The notes under the pieces are model-generated. The model ran no database searches. It saw only the letters and a list, made by a program, of their open reading frames with translations, and was not told where the DNA came from. A DNA stretch of 64,000 nucleotides from the NCBI RefSeq assembly GCF_900111825.1, contig NZ_FOJM01000010.1, positions 176,023 through 240,022 on the forward strand. Direction: 5' to 3'. The DNA is from Pedobacter suwonensis (GTDB taxonomy: Bacteria > Bacteroidota > Bacteroidia > Sphingobacteriales > Sphingobacteriaceae). This document shows, piece after piece, positions 16,284 through 24,283 of the stretch (position 1 is its first letter; every line of letters starts with the position of its first letter). A program made the position numbers and the translations under genes.

Positions 16284-16745
16284 ATGCCAAATACATACAC
16301 CCAATTGCATATTCAATTTGTGTTTGCAGTTAAATTCAGGGCTGCATTAATCAAAGCAGATTGGAAAGAAAGGCTCCTGAAGTATATTACCGGAATATTT
16401 CAGGCGAATAACCATAAAATGATCCAGATTAATTGTATGCCCGATCATATCCACATTTTTATCGGCATGCGTCCGCACCAATCCATTTCTAGCTTGATCC
16501 AAAATGTAAAAACAGAGAGCTCTAAATGGATAAACCATCAGGGATTTTGCTCACGAAAATTTGCCTGGCAAGAGGGCTATGGTGCATTTTCCTATTCGAA
16601 AAGCCATATTCAACAGGTTATTCAATATATCCAAAACCAAGAAAAACATCATAAAAAGAATACCTTTTTAGAGGAATACAGTCATTTCTTGAGAACATTT
16701 GAGATTGAATATGAAGAAAAATACATCTTCAAAGAACCAGAATAA
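16284..16745 (+). CDS. IS200/IS605-type Y1 transposase, RAYT-like
   Basis: A 153-residue single-strand transposase of the Y1 HUH class. The HUH motif is His55-Ile56-His57 in MPDHIHIFIGM, and the catalytic tyrosine is Tyr115 in QYIQNQ, which fits the Yx3Q pattern. Length is complete for the family. No tnpB is adjacent and no IS200-like left/right ends were seen; instead four palindromes lie upstream. It therefore reads as a REP-associated tyrosine transposase rather than an autonomous insertion sequence. The acyltransferase promoter begins only nine bases after its stop. Confidence 0.85.
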   Translation: MPNTYTQLHIQFVFAVKFRAALIKADWKERLLKYITGIFQANNHKMIQINCMPDHIHIFIGMRPHQSISSLIQNVKTESSKWINHQGFCSRKFAWQEGYGAFSYSKSHIQQVIQYIQNQEKHHKKNTFLEEYSHFLRTFEIEYEEKYIFKEPE

Positions 16746-16753
16746 TTTATTAT

Positions 16754-16761
16754 TATCTTTG
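16754..16761 (+). promoter_or_regulatory. -7 promoter box (TATCTTTG) of acyltransferase gene
   Basis: A perfect TAnnTTTG match, 20 bases upstream of ATG 16782 and immediately after the transposase gene, so the acyltransferase gene has its own start of transcription. Confidence 0.6.
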
Positions 16762-16781
16762 CCATCCATTAAATCAACCAG

Positions 16782-17540
16782 ATGAGCAAGCTTTTCGGAT
16801 ATATTTTAAGCCCTATATTTTATATTTTATTTGGATTATGCCTTTGTGTCTTTCATCCTATACAATGGCTTTGTTATAAACTTTTTGGCTATAAAGCACA
16901 TAAGGTTTCGGTTGATATTCTTAATTTTTTCCTTACCTATTGTCAGCTTTTCCTTTTCAATTCGATCAGTTTTAAAAACGAATATGATCTGCCAACCGAT
17001 AGGCCCATTATTTTTGCAGCAAATCACCAAAGTATGTACGATATCCCCTCGCTAATTTGGTTCTTAAGGAGATACAGTGCAAAATTCATTTCTAAAATTG
17101 AGCTTACTAAAGGTATTCCATCCATATCCATTAACCTGCGTTTGGGAGGCGGGGCAAACATCAACCGGAAAGATAACAAACAGGCCATTTCTGAAATCAT
17201 CAAACTTGGCCGTAGAATGAAAGAACAAAACTGGAGTACTGTTATTTTCCCTGAGGGCACGCGGGCAAAAGACGGGAAATTGAAAACATTTCAGTTTGGC
17301 GGTATCGCTACCCTGTTAAAAGTGGTACCCAATGCATTGATCGTTCCGGTGGCCATAGAAAATTCATGGAAAATTGTACGATTCGGCATGTTTCCCTTAG
17401 CGACAGGAAATGCTTTAAAATGGACAGTGTTAAAACCGATAGAACCAGGAGTAAAACCAGCAAATGAGATTACCTTGGAAATAGAAAACGAAATCAGAAA
17501 AGTTTTAGATCAGCCAATGGCTCAGCCAGCGACTCTATAA
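16782..17540 (+). CDS. lysophospholipid acyltransferase (PlsC-like, 1-acylglycerol-3-phosphate acyltransferase)
   Basis: A 252-residue membrane-associated acyltransferase. An N-terminal hydrophobic segment (about residues 5-30) precedes the catalytic HX4D motif (NHQSMYD, His82 and Asp87). The substrate-binding block FPEGTR is near residue 158, and the family's VPVAIENS strand follows. It should transfer an acyl group to lysophosphatidate in phospholipid synthesis, though ornithine-lipid acyltransferases share these motifs. It is a single gene with its own promoter box. Confidence 0.9.
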   Translation: MSKLFGYILSPIFYILFGLCLCVFHPIQWLCYKLFGYKAHKVSVDILNFFLTYCQLFLFNSISFKNEYDLPTDRPIIFAANHQSMYDIPSLIWFLRRYSAKFISKIELTKGIPSISINLRLGGGANINRKDNKQAISEIIKLGRRMKEQNWSTVIFPEGTRAKDGKLKTFQFGGIATLLKVVPNALIVPVAIENSWKIVRFGMFPLATGNALKWTVLKPIEPGVKPANEITLEIENEIRKVLDQPMAQPATL

Positions 17541-17559
17541 CCATATTAATCTCATTAAG

Positions 17560-17705
17560 GATCCTTCGATTCCGACAGCATAGAGATTTTCCATAGAATG
17601 ATTGTCATCTCTGTAGCGCATCGAAATGCCTGCCCGTACAGGCGGGGAAAGATCTACCTAAACAGATTTCTCGACTGCGTTGCACTCCGCTCGAAATGAC
17701 GATTT
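17560..17705. repeat. composite intergenic repeat
   Basis: The gap after the acyltransferase gene is repeat-derived. It carries the GCCTGCCCGTACAGGCGGG hairpin (about 17628-17646) and the segment CTCGACTGCGTTGCACTCCGCTCGAAATGACG. The latter matches the form of the repeat at 3295-3335. No gene is visible. Confidence 0.55.
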
Positions 17706-17791
17706 TTTGTTAGGTACTCCGTATTTCTGTGAATCCGTGGCAAAAAAATGCTGAAACCAGTTTAAGCGCTAAAAGACTAACACCAATAACG

Positions 17792-18541
17792 CTAAATATT
17801 CTTATTCCCAATCACCCTAAAAAATTCATCGCGGTAGGTATCGCCAACGGGAATCGTTTTTTGATTAATGGTAATGCGGCTACGCTCAATACTTTCAATC
17901 TTATCAACGGCTACAATATATGATTTATGTACCCGGATAAACTGACTTTGAGGCAAAGCTTCTTCCATTTTTTTCATGCTTTGCAGCGTAATTACACGTT
18001 CATCTTTGGTAAAAATTGAGATGTAATCCTTTAATCCTTCGATGTATAAAATATCGTGCAGGTAAATTTTCTGGATCTTATGTTCTGTTTTAACGAAAAT
18101 ATAATCCTGAACCGGGTTTGGTGAACCAGAAAAAGGTGCAGGTGTAACAATGGGTTGTGCTACACTAGCGGGTACTTCAACCGGTTTTACCTGATTATGC
18201 ACCTTTTCTACTGCTTTATAAAATCGATCAAACGCAATCGGTTTCAACAGATAATCCGAAACATTGAGGTCGTAACTTTCTAAAGCATACTGCGGGTAGG
18301 CAGTGGTTAATATATAATGGCATTTATTGCCAGCGATTTTTAAAAACTGGATTCCGGTTAACTCAGGCATCTGAATATCCAAAAACACCAGATCGATTCC
18401 CCCGCCCTGAACAATCTGCAAAGCTTCGATAGGGTTTTCGCACCTTTTAACCATGGTTAAAAAAGGCACTTTAGAAATATAATCCTGTAAAATATCAAGC
18501 GCTAAAGGCTCATCATCAACAACAATACAGTTTAGGTTCAT
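17792..18541 (-). CDS. LytTR-family response regulator
   Basis: A 249-residue response regulator. The receiver domain (residues 1-120) has the acidic pair VVDDEP, the phosphoacceptor Asp55 in VFLDIQMPEL, the Thr of LTTAYPQYAL and the Lys of DYLLKPI. A proline-rich linker leads to a LytTR DNA-binding domain (about 145-249, DYIFVKTEHKIQKIYLHDILYIEGLKDYISIFT). It lies 56 bases downstream of the LytS-type kinase on the same strand. A direct repeat matching LytTR sites lies upstream of that kinase gene. Confidence 0.93.
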   Translation of the reverse strand: MNLNCIVVDDEPLALDILQDYISKVPFLTMVKRCENPIEALQIVQGGGIDLVFLDIQMPELTGIQFLKIAGNKCHYILTTAYPQYALESYDLNVSDYLLKPIAFDRFYKAVEKVHNQVKPVEVPASVAQPIVTPAPFSGSPNPVQDYIFVKTEHKIQKIYLHDILYIEGLKDYISIFTKDERVITLQSMKKMEEALPQSQFIRVHKSYIVAVDKIESIERSRITINQKTIPVGDTYRDEFFRVIGNKNI

Positions 18542-18597
18542 TTTAGGTTATTATTTTAATTAATGACAATATCCGGCTTATGCTTGGTTATTTCCGG

Positions 18598-19623
18598 CTA
18601 TATGTCAATCATCAGTTCACAGGTATAATGAGTAGCCGAATTTACAACATTTAATTTATATCTGTCAGGATAAACCAATTGTAACCGTCGTTCTACATTG
18701 GTTAACCCAACTCCACCCTGTGCATCTTTATTTTGCTGATTCTTCTTATTCACTACACTAAAATGCAAAATCTTCTGGTTGGCAATGATATTGATTTTAA
18801 CGGGTTCTTCGGGATCGGTTACCACACCATGTTTAAATGCATTTTCAACAAAAGAAATTAGCATTAAAGGAACAATTTTTTGATTATCGATCTCACCGTT
18901 CAAAGTCAGTTCAATATAAGCACCATCCTTAAAACGTATCTTCTGCAATTCAATATAACTGGTTAGGTAATCTACTTCTTTACTTAAGGCTACGGTTGGC
19001 GTATTGCTTTCATAAATCATGTAGCGCATAATTTCAGAAAGCTTCATAATCGCATCGGCAGTTTTATCCGATTTTTGATAGGCCAATGAATAGATATTGT
19101 TAAGTGAATTGAAAAGAAAATGTGGATTTAACTGTGATTTTAAAAACTGAAGTTCCATCTCACGACGCTCACTTTCTAAGTTACGCTGAATCCGCTCGCT
19201 CGCAAACCAATCAATAGTAAATCTGATAATGCAGCTACTGATCATGAAAAAGCCACCAACAAAAGCTTTTCCTGCATAATATTCGTTTACATTGTATTCA
19301 GCGGCCTTGCCCCTCACCATCATCATATCGGCAGGATATAAGACAGCAATGACTGTCTTAATTAATGCAAAAACTGCAATCATCAGAAAAAAAGCAAAAA
19401 CATAAAGCCAATACTTTTTTCTTCTTTTAATGAGTTCAGGAATCAAAAAAATGTAATTGATGTAGAAAAGTGAAATATTTAGGATTCCAAATACACCAAA
19501 TGAAATAAATTCCCGCTTCAGCGTTATTCCTGAGCTCGTTGTGATTACAATTACAACCGCAATTATCACTATAGTTGCCCAAAAAATACTGTGCAATATT
19601 AAAGCGCCTTTACCTTCTTTCAT
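18598..19623 (-). CDS. LytS-type sensor histidine kinase
   Basis: A 341-residue membrane kinase. Four transmembrane helices are predicted (about residues 12-30, 38-60, 72-96, 120-138). Then a short coiled coil and the His_kinase motif LKSQLNPHFLFNSLNNIYSL with phosphoacceptor His168. The ATPase domain carries SFVENAFKHG (N box) and GGVGLTNVERRLQLVYPD (G box). No large sensor domain is present, so the stimulus is probably read in the membrane or from the neighbouring transporter. It is upstream of, and likely co-transcribed with, the LytTR regulator, and divergent from the ABC-transporter operon. Confidence 0.92.
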   Translation of the reverse strand: MKEGKGALILHSIFWATIVIIAVVIVITTSSGITLKREFISFGVFGILNISLFYINYIFLIPELIKRRKKYWLYVFAFFLMIAVFALIKTVIAVLYPADMMMVRGKAAEYNVNEYYAGKAFVGGFFMISSCIIRFTIDWFASERIQRNLESERREMELQFLKSQLNPHFLFNSLNNIYSLAYQKSDKTADAIMKLSEIMRYMIYESNTPTVALSKEVDYLTSYIELQKIRFKDGAYIELTLNGEIDNQKIVPLMLISFVENAFKHGVVTDPEEPVKINIIANQKILHFSVVNKKNQQNKDAQGGVGLTNVERRLQLVYPDRYKLNVVNSATHYTCELMIDI

Positions 19624-19728
19624 TTACAAATTATTTACCAGAAATAGCAGCTAGTCAAACATGGAAAACCATACCACTTTTCATGCATCCAAAATAAATA
19701 AAGTTTTATCGATTTACTTATACAATCT

Positions 19729-19758
19729 ACCAACGGGCATTTTTTTTCTACCAACGGC
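19729..19758 (-). promoter_or_regulatory. LytTR-type direct repeat between kinase and ABC operon
   Basis: On the minus strand, the 9-mers CCCGTTGGT (19737-19729) and GCCGTTGGT (19758-19750) are separated by exactly 12 bases. Each matches the published LytTR consensus [TA][AC][CA]GTTN[AG][TC] at eight of nine positions, and 12-13 bp is the known spacer. The site lies in the divergent region between the kinase gene and the transporter operon. Confidence 0.65.
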
Positions 19759-19885
19759 CCAATAGGCAAATTTTATCGACAAACGCCAAAAATGTCTGTT
19801 GATCTAGAATCTTGAACACTTGGTATAATAGATTTTAGCAGGTTATTTTTCTTGAGTTTCTTTGAATCATCAAAACGAAAACAAA

Positions 19886-20143
19886 ATGAAAACATCATCA
19901 GCAATCCAATTCAAAAATCAAACAGTAATTACTGACGGTGTTTTCACAATCTCTCAAATAAAACCATCGATCATGAAAAAGTTAGCAAACACATCGCCAT
20001 TTTTACTTTTATTATTACCAGTATTTATGATGATTATTTTAACGCTTACCGTTAACACCAATCAGAATGATGCAGAAATAGTTGTAAAACCTGCAAAAAC
20101 ATCAGGTTCTATTGTGAAACAGGCGACTGCTATTTTCAAATAG
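19886..20143 (+). CDS. small single-span membrane protein ahead of ABC transporter
   Basis: An 85-residue protein of no recognised family. The first 35 residues are polar, then one hydrophobic helix (about residues 39-62, SPFLLLLLPVFMMIILTLTV) and a short lysine-containing tail. It is not a cleavable signal peptide by position, so it should sit in the inner membrane. Its stop is five bases before the ATP-binding-protein gene, so it is part of the operon. It could be an accessory subunit of the transporter or a small sensor for the divergent kinase; both are guesses. ATG 19886 is used rather than an upstream in-frame TTG. Confidence 0.65.
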   Translation: MKTSSAIQFKNQTVITDGVFTISQIKPSIMKKLANTSPFLLLLLPVFMMIILTLTVNTNQNDAEIVVKPAKTSGSIVKQATAIFK

Positions 20144-20148
20144 TAGTA

Positions 20149-21057
20149 ATGGGTAATTACGCTATCGAAACCGTAGGTTTAAACTTTAACTTTGACAACC
20201 AGGCTATAATAAAAGATTTATCTTTACAGGTCCCGAAAGGGAGCATTTATGGTTTTTTAGGACCTAACGGCGCTGGCAAGACCACTACCATCAAAATCCT
20301 GCTGAACCTATTGAAGTCACCATCCGACCAGGTTTTTATATTTGGCAAGGAAATAAACAGCAACCGCATATCGGTCCTTAAACGTATAGGCGCTTTGGTA
20401 GAACAACCGGCTATTTATGGCCATTTAACAGGAAAAGAAAACCTGGTTAACCGTTGTATCTTATTGGGCATTAAAAAAGCAAAGGCTGATGAAATGCTGT
20501 CACTGGTAGGCTTAGCAGAAGCGTCAAATAAAAAAGCCAACAAATATTCGCTGGGCATGAAACAACGCCTGGGCATTGCACAGGCACTAATCTCAGATCC
20601 TGAATTACTCCTGCTGGATGAGCCTACCAATGGATTGGATCCGAATGGCATTATTGAAGTCCGGAACCTCATGATCGATTTAGCCACAAAACATCAAAAA
20701 ACAATACTGGTTTCAAGCCATTTATTGGCAGAAATAGAAAGAACGGCAACACATGTTGGCATTATAAACCAAGGTCAATTATTATTTCAAGGTACGATTA
20801 ACGAACTTCATTTACTGAGCAAGCCCAGCCTCGAAATCGAAGTTAACAATATTGAAGATGCATGCACCTTGTTAATCAAGCAGGGATATGAAGTTACAGC
20901 CAAAACAGAGCGGATTATTACTTTACCATTTATTTCTTCTCAAAACAGCGGGGAGCTAAATACATTATTAATCCAGAATGGCTTTATTGTGAGCAGCCTG
21001 TACCAGCAACGAAAAGATCTCGAAAATTTATTCCTTGACATCACTAAAGCCAACTAA
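20149..21057 (+). CDS. ABC transporter ATP-binding protein
   Basis: A 302-residue ABC ATPase of the drug/bacteriocin-immunity type. Walker A is GPNGAGKT (residues 38-45), the signature is YSLGMKQRLGIAQ, Walker B is LLLLDEPTNGLDP, and a switch His is in SSHLL. The C-terminal 80 residues resemble the extension of immunity or bacitracin-type exporters. It lies one base ahead of the permease gene. Control by a LytTR two-component system is typical of peptide-antibiotic resistance modules, so that role is the leading inference. Confidence 0.92.
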   Translation: MGNYAIETVGLNFNFDNQAIIKDLSLQVPKGSIYGFLGPNGAGKTTTIKILLNLLKSPSDQVFIFGKEINSNRISVLKRIGALVEQPAIYGHLTGKENLVNRCILLGIKKAKADEMLSLVGLAEASNKKANKYSLGMKQRLGIAQALISDPELLLLDEPTNGLDPNGIIEVRNLMIDLATKHQKTILVSSHLLAEIERTATHVGIINQGQLLFQGTINELHLLSKPSLEIEVNNIEDACTLLIKQGYEVTAKTERIITLPFISSQNSGELNTLLIQNGFIVSSLYQQRKDLENLFLDITKAN

Positions 21058-21058
21058 C

Positions 21059-21856
21059 ATGCATGCTCTTTATATTTCCTTACGATCAGAATTCTATAAA
21101 TCAAGGAAAACCCTGGCCTTTTGGGCCGCCATTTTATTACCCCTCATCATTTGTGGTTTAATCAGTTCTGGTTTTTACTACGACGCTGAAAAAATCATTG
21201 CTGGCCACTACCCTCCCATACTGTTGTGGGCACGCTATAGTGGCGCATCACTAAATGTAATGGGATTCCTGATCATGCCTTTTTATGTCATATTTATGGC
21301 CTTTTCGGTCAACAATATTGAACACAAAAACGATACCTGGAAAATGTTATTTGCCCAGCCTCTCCAAAAGTTTTCAATTTATTCGGCAAAATACCTGTAT
21401 GCTATACTTTTGATATTTATCTGTTTATTCTTATTTGCCACACTTACTTTTGCATTTGGACATTTACTGCAGCTAATGGTCCCTAAATTTAACTTTGATC
21501 AATACAATCCGTTAAAAATTCTGATTAATTCTTATACCAAATTATTTTTAGCCTCTTTGGGCATTTTATCCCTACAATTTATATTCAGCTTGTTATGGAG
21601 CGATTTTCTTAAGCCAATGGGGATTGGTTTTGTAGGCACCATCATGGGGATTATCACGGCCAACATAGGTTGGAAATATGCTTACCTGAACCCCTATTCT
21701 TTGCCAACGCTGGCTTTAAGAATAACTAAGGTAAAACAAGGTGATGATCCATTAGCTTTCCCTGTTTTTACCCAGGAAATATGGACAAGTTTAATTTATG
21801 CCTCAGTTCTTTTTATCATTGGCTACTTTATTGTAACCAAAAAGAGCATAAAGTAA
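21059..21856 (+). CDS. ABC-2-type permease
   Basis: A 265-residue membrane protein with six predicted transmembrane segments, beginning LAFWAAILLPLIICGLISSGF and ending SLIYASVLFIIGYFIVT. The HKNDTWKMLFAQPL loop is characteristic of ABC-2/lantibiotic-immunity permeases. ATG 21059 follows the ATPase stop codon by one base, indicating tight coupling. Together with the ATPase it should form a homodimeric exporter or membrane-protection complex. Confidence 0.88.
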   Translation: MHALYISLRSEFYKSRKTLAFWAAILLPLIICGLISSGFYYDAEKIIAGHYPPILLWARYSGASLNVMGFLIMPFYVIFMAFSVNNIEHKNDTWKMLFAQPLQKFSIYSAKYLYAILLIFICLFLFATLTFAFGHLLQLMVPKFNFDQYNPLKILINSYTKLFLASLGILSLQFIFSLLWSDFLKPMGIGFVGTIMGIITANIGWKYAYLNPYSLPTLALRITKVKQGDDPLAFPVFTQEIWTSLIYASVLFIIGYFIVTKKSIK

Positions 21857-21904
21857 TTGCACTCAGATCAAAGTTCATTTCCCCTTATAAACATACCCAC
21901 AAAT

Positions 21905-21948
21905 AAAAGCCTGCTGAATTGACTTTAGTATCAAATAGCAGGCTTTTT
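21905..21948 (+). terminator. rho-independent terminator of ABC operon
   Basis: AAAAGCCTGCT pairs with AGCAGGCTTTT (21905-21915 with 21937-21947) around a 21-nt loop, then T. Confidence 0.75.
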
Positions 21949-21981
21949 GTTTAGACTGAGAGGTTGTATATATCTTAACTC

Positions 21982-22212
21982 TTATAGAGACAGTATTCTT
22001 TCTTTGAACGCCCAAACAATCAATTGATAAGAATTTTTTAGATCTAATTTTCTTACCATATTTCTCCTGTGCGTATTAACGGTGTGTTCGCTGATAAAAA
22101 GCATTGCACCAATTTCTTTACTGTTGTAACCCATTGATAAAAGGTGTACGATTTCAATTTCTCTTTCACTAATCGAACCATGATTGTCCTGCAATAGGAT
22201 GTTAGTTATCAT
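21982..22212 (-). CDS. stand-alone LuxR-type helix-turn-helix protein
   Basis: A 76-residue protein made of little but the LuxR/GerE domain: SISEREIEIVHLLSMGYNSKEIGAMLFISEHTVNTHRRNMVRKLDLKN. There is no receiver or ligand domain. Such orphan domains may bind DNA constitutively or dimerise with full-length regulators. It is divergent from the operon that encodes a NarL-type kinase and LuxR-type response regulator, whose output domain belongs to the same family. Confidence 0.85.
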   Translation of the reverse strand: MITNILLQDNHGSISEREIEIVHLLSMGYNSKEIGAMLFISEHTVNTHRRNMVRKLDLKNSYQLIVWAFKERILSL

Positions 22213-22495
22213 TTTTTGAGAGAATTAAGTAGTTAAATCAAAATTTACCGAAACAGACTTATTTTGAAATAAGTTTAAAAAATTTGTTTTTATAGCGTAG
22301 ACATCATTATTTAACCATAGCAAAAAATTATTTCTTACTATTGTATACCAAAAGTAGTGGCTAAATGAAGAATGATGCTAGCGTAAAACGCCCTAAATGG
22401 AAAGGTATTTTTACGGTATTTATTTACAAATACTTCTTGACAGATCATTAATTATTATCGACTTTTAAGCTTTTACAAACAAACTATCTAAATTT

Positions 22496-22873
22496 ATGAG
22501 CAAAAAATTAAATAGCGAACCTATCGACCCGAAGGTTGCAGAAGCTATGGTTAATGCCTATGCCAAAGATGGCATGAACGCTTCAGAATGTTATACTAAG
22601 GCAGTATGGTTTCCGGCTGAACAGATTCTGGACATTGCAAAATCAATGAGTGAAGGCAAATATGACGGTTTAAGAATTTATTTTGCAAAATACCTGGAAG
22701 GAGCAATTGATGGTGTCCCTAAATCGTACGAAGGAAAAAATACTTTATTATTGGTACCAACTACCCCAAGAGTGGGAAATGGCGTTGGAGGAAACGACCA
22801 TTATGATGACCTAAGCAATATTGAAAACCGCGGTCAAGGCTGTCCTGATCAATGCAGCGGGGTAGCTTTATAA
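22496..22873 (+). CDS. conserved-looking protein of unknown function, first gene of kinase operon
   Basis: A 125-residue soluble protein with no family I can name. The N-terminal 75 residues look helical (KVAEAMVNAYAKDGMNASECYTKAVWFPAEQILDIAKSM). The C-terminal part has TPRVGNGVGGNDHYDDL and ends with GCPDQCSG, a short Cys-x3-Cys. It is the first gene of a four-gene unit: two bases separate it from a membrane protein, then kinase and response regulator follow. A role in the same signalling unit is inferred from this arrangement. Confidence 0.65.
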   Translation: MSKKLNSEPIDPKVAEAMVNAYAKDGMNASECYTKAVWFPAEQILDIAKSMSEGKYDGLRIYFAKYLEGAIDGVPKSYEGKNTLLLVPTTPRVGNGVGGNDHYDDLSNIENRGQGCPDQCSGVAL

Positions 22874-22875
22874 CA

Positions 22876-23523
22876 ATGAGATATCTATCCCCCATATTTA
22901 TAGCAGAGGTTATTTGCTTTATAGCTGCACTCAATATGATATGGAAAGATAAAAATGCTTTCGGTAAGGTGATTACCTGCTATTTAGCTGTGGCGTTCAT
23001 TACAGAAGAGGCTGCAGCTTATTTAGCCATAAGAGGAATACATAATTTATGGTTATTTAATATTTATCTTGTTTTTGAGATCAGCACCATATTATACGGC
23101 CTCTACCATTGCCTGAAAAAATATATAAATCCCAAGCCTATAATTTTGATAGGTTTGGGTATTATAAGCCTAACCTATATTTTCTTTTTAATTACGCAAC
23201 CTTTTTCGAATTTAAATACAGTTACAATTACTGTAATGTCTGTGATTTTTACTCTTTTTTGCCTTTACTATTATTACTTGCTGTTAAAAGATGAAAACTT
23301 TATTGAGATCCACTCACATCCGGAATTCTGGTGGATTACAGGCGTTCTGTTTTACTACTTTGGCAGTACAATGTCTAACCTTTTTGATGGATTGTTTTCC
23401 GTTAAACTTATAGGCTTTGCTACTGTGAAATATTGTATTTATATCGTATTAAACCTTATTCTATATGGCTGTTGGCTATATTCCTTTATATGCAGAATGA
23501 AACAACGAGAATTGCATTTCTAG
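22876..23523 (+). CDS. polytopic membrane protein in kinase operon
   Basis: A 215-residue integral membrane protein with about seven hydrophobic helices (for example PIFIAEVICFIAALNMIW, NLWLFNIYLVFEISTILYGLY, FWWITGVLFYYFG). There is no enzymatic motif. It overlaps the kinase gene by 34 bases, so the two are translationally coupled. The kinase has only one membrane span, so this protein is a plausible separate sensor module. ATG 22876 is used. Confidence 0.75.
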   Translation: MRYLSPIFIAEVICFIAALNMIWKDKNAFGKVITCYLAVAFITEEAAAYLAIRGIHNLWLFNIYLVFEISTILYGLYHCLKKYINPKPIILIGLGIISLTYIFFLITQPFSNLNTVTITVMSVIFTLFCLYYYYLLLKDENFIEIHSHPEFWWITGVLFYYFGSTMSNLFDGLFSVKLIGFATVKYCIYIVLNLILYGCWLYSFICRMKQRELHF

Positions 23524-24281
23524 TCGCCATTGCAACGCTTATATTCCTCCTTGTGCCCGTATTTTTGATTTTATACATCAGGTCTTACAATCGGCATAAA
23601 AAGAACCATTTTCTGGAAAAGCAGAATATGCAGCAGAAATTTGAATCAGAAATACTCCAAACCCGTATAGAAGTGCAAGATCAGACCATGCAAAGTATCG
23701 CTGCCGAATTGCACGATAATGTGGGCCAGTTGCTCAGCCTCACCACCCTTACCTTAAATTCCGTAAATTTAAATGACGGAGAGAAGGCCAAAAAGAAAAT
23801 AGACAATTCCTTGGCACTTGTTAACAAATCCATTAAAGAGTTAAGGGAGCTGGCCAAACTATTACATGGCGAACAACTGGTAGAAAATGGTATTGGCCAT
23901 GCGATTGATCAGGAAATTAACTGGCTTAGCAAAGCAGGCAAATATGAACTGGAAGTGAATAATCAGTTAATTGATCTGCAAATCACATCGCCTGATAAGG
24001 ATTTGATTATTCTACGCTTATTGCAGGAAATCATCAACAACATTATAAAACATGCTCACGCCAAACATATACAGATCAATGCCTATCTGGACAAAAACGT
24101 TTTACATCTAAAGGTAGCTGAAGACGGGATAGGATTTGATCCGGTTGAGATGAAGGGTAAAAAAACAGGGATGGGCCTAAATTCTATTTACAAAAGAATG
24201 GAGATGATCAATGGAAAATTAGTATTAAATTCGGCGCCGGAAGAAGGCACTTCACTCACAATTGAAATCCCTTACCCTTAA
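23490..24281 (+). CDS. NarL-type sensor histidine kinase
   Basis: A 263-residue kinase: one transmembrane helix (about residues 9-30), a coiled coil, then HisKA_3 with the phosphoacceptor His75 in SIAAELHDNVGQLLSLTTLTL. The HATPase_c domain follows (ILRLLQEIINNIIKHAHAKHIQI, EDGIGFDP, GMGLNSIYKRMEMI). It has no periplasmic sensor domain. The next gene, a LuxR/NarL-type response regulator two bases downstream, is its obvious partner. Confidence 0.92.
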   Translation: MQNETTRIAFLVAIATLIFLLVPVFLILYIRSYNRHKKNHFLEKQNMQQKFESEILQTRIEVQDQTMQSIAAELHDNVGQLLSLTTLTLNSVNLNDGEKAKKKIDNSLALVNKSIKELRELAKLLHGEQLVENGIGHAIDQEINWLSKAGKYELEVNNQLIDLQITSPDKDLIILRLLQEIINNIIKHAHAKHIQINAYLDKNVLHLKVAEDGIGFDPVEMKGKKTGMGLNSIYKRMEMINGKLVLNSAPEEGTSLTIEIPYP

Positions 24282-24283
24282 TT

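Noticed and set aside
16284..16745. Complete IS200/IS605 insertion sequence
   Set aside because: Only the Y1 transposase is present; no tnpB, no left or right end hairpins in the usual positions, and the next gene's promoter begins nine bases downstream.
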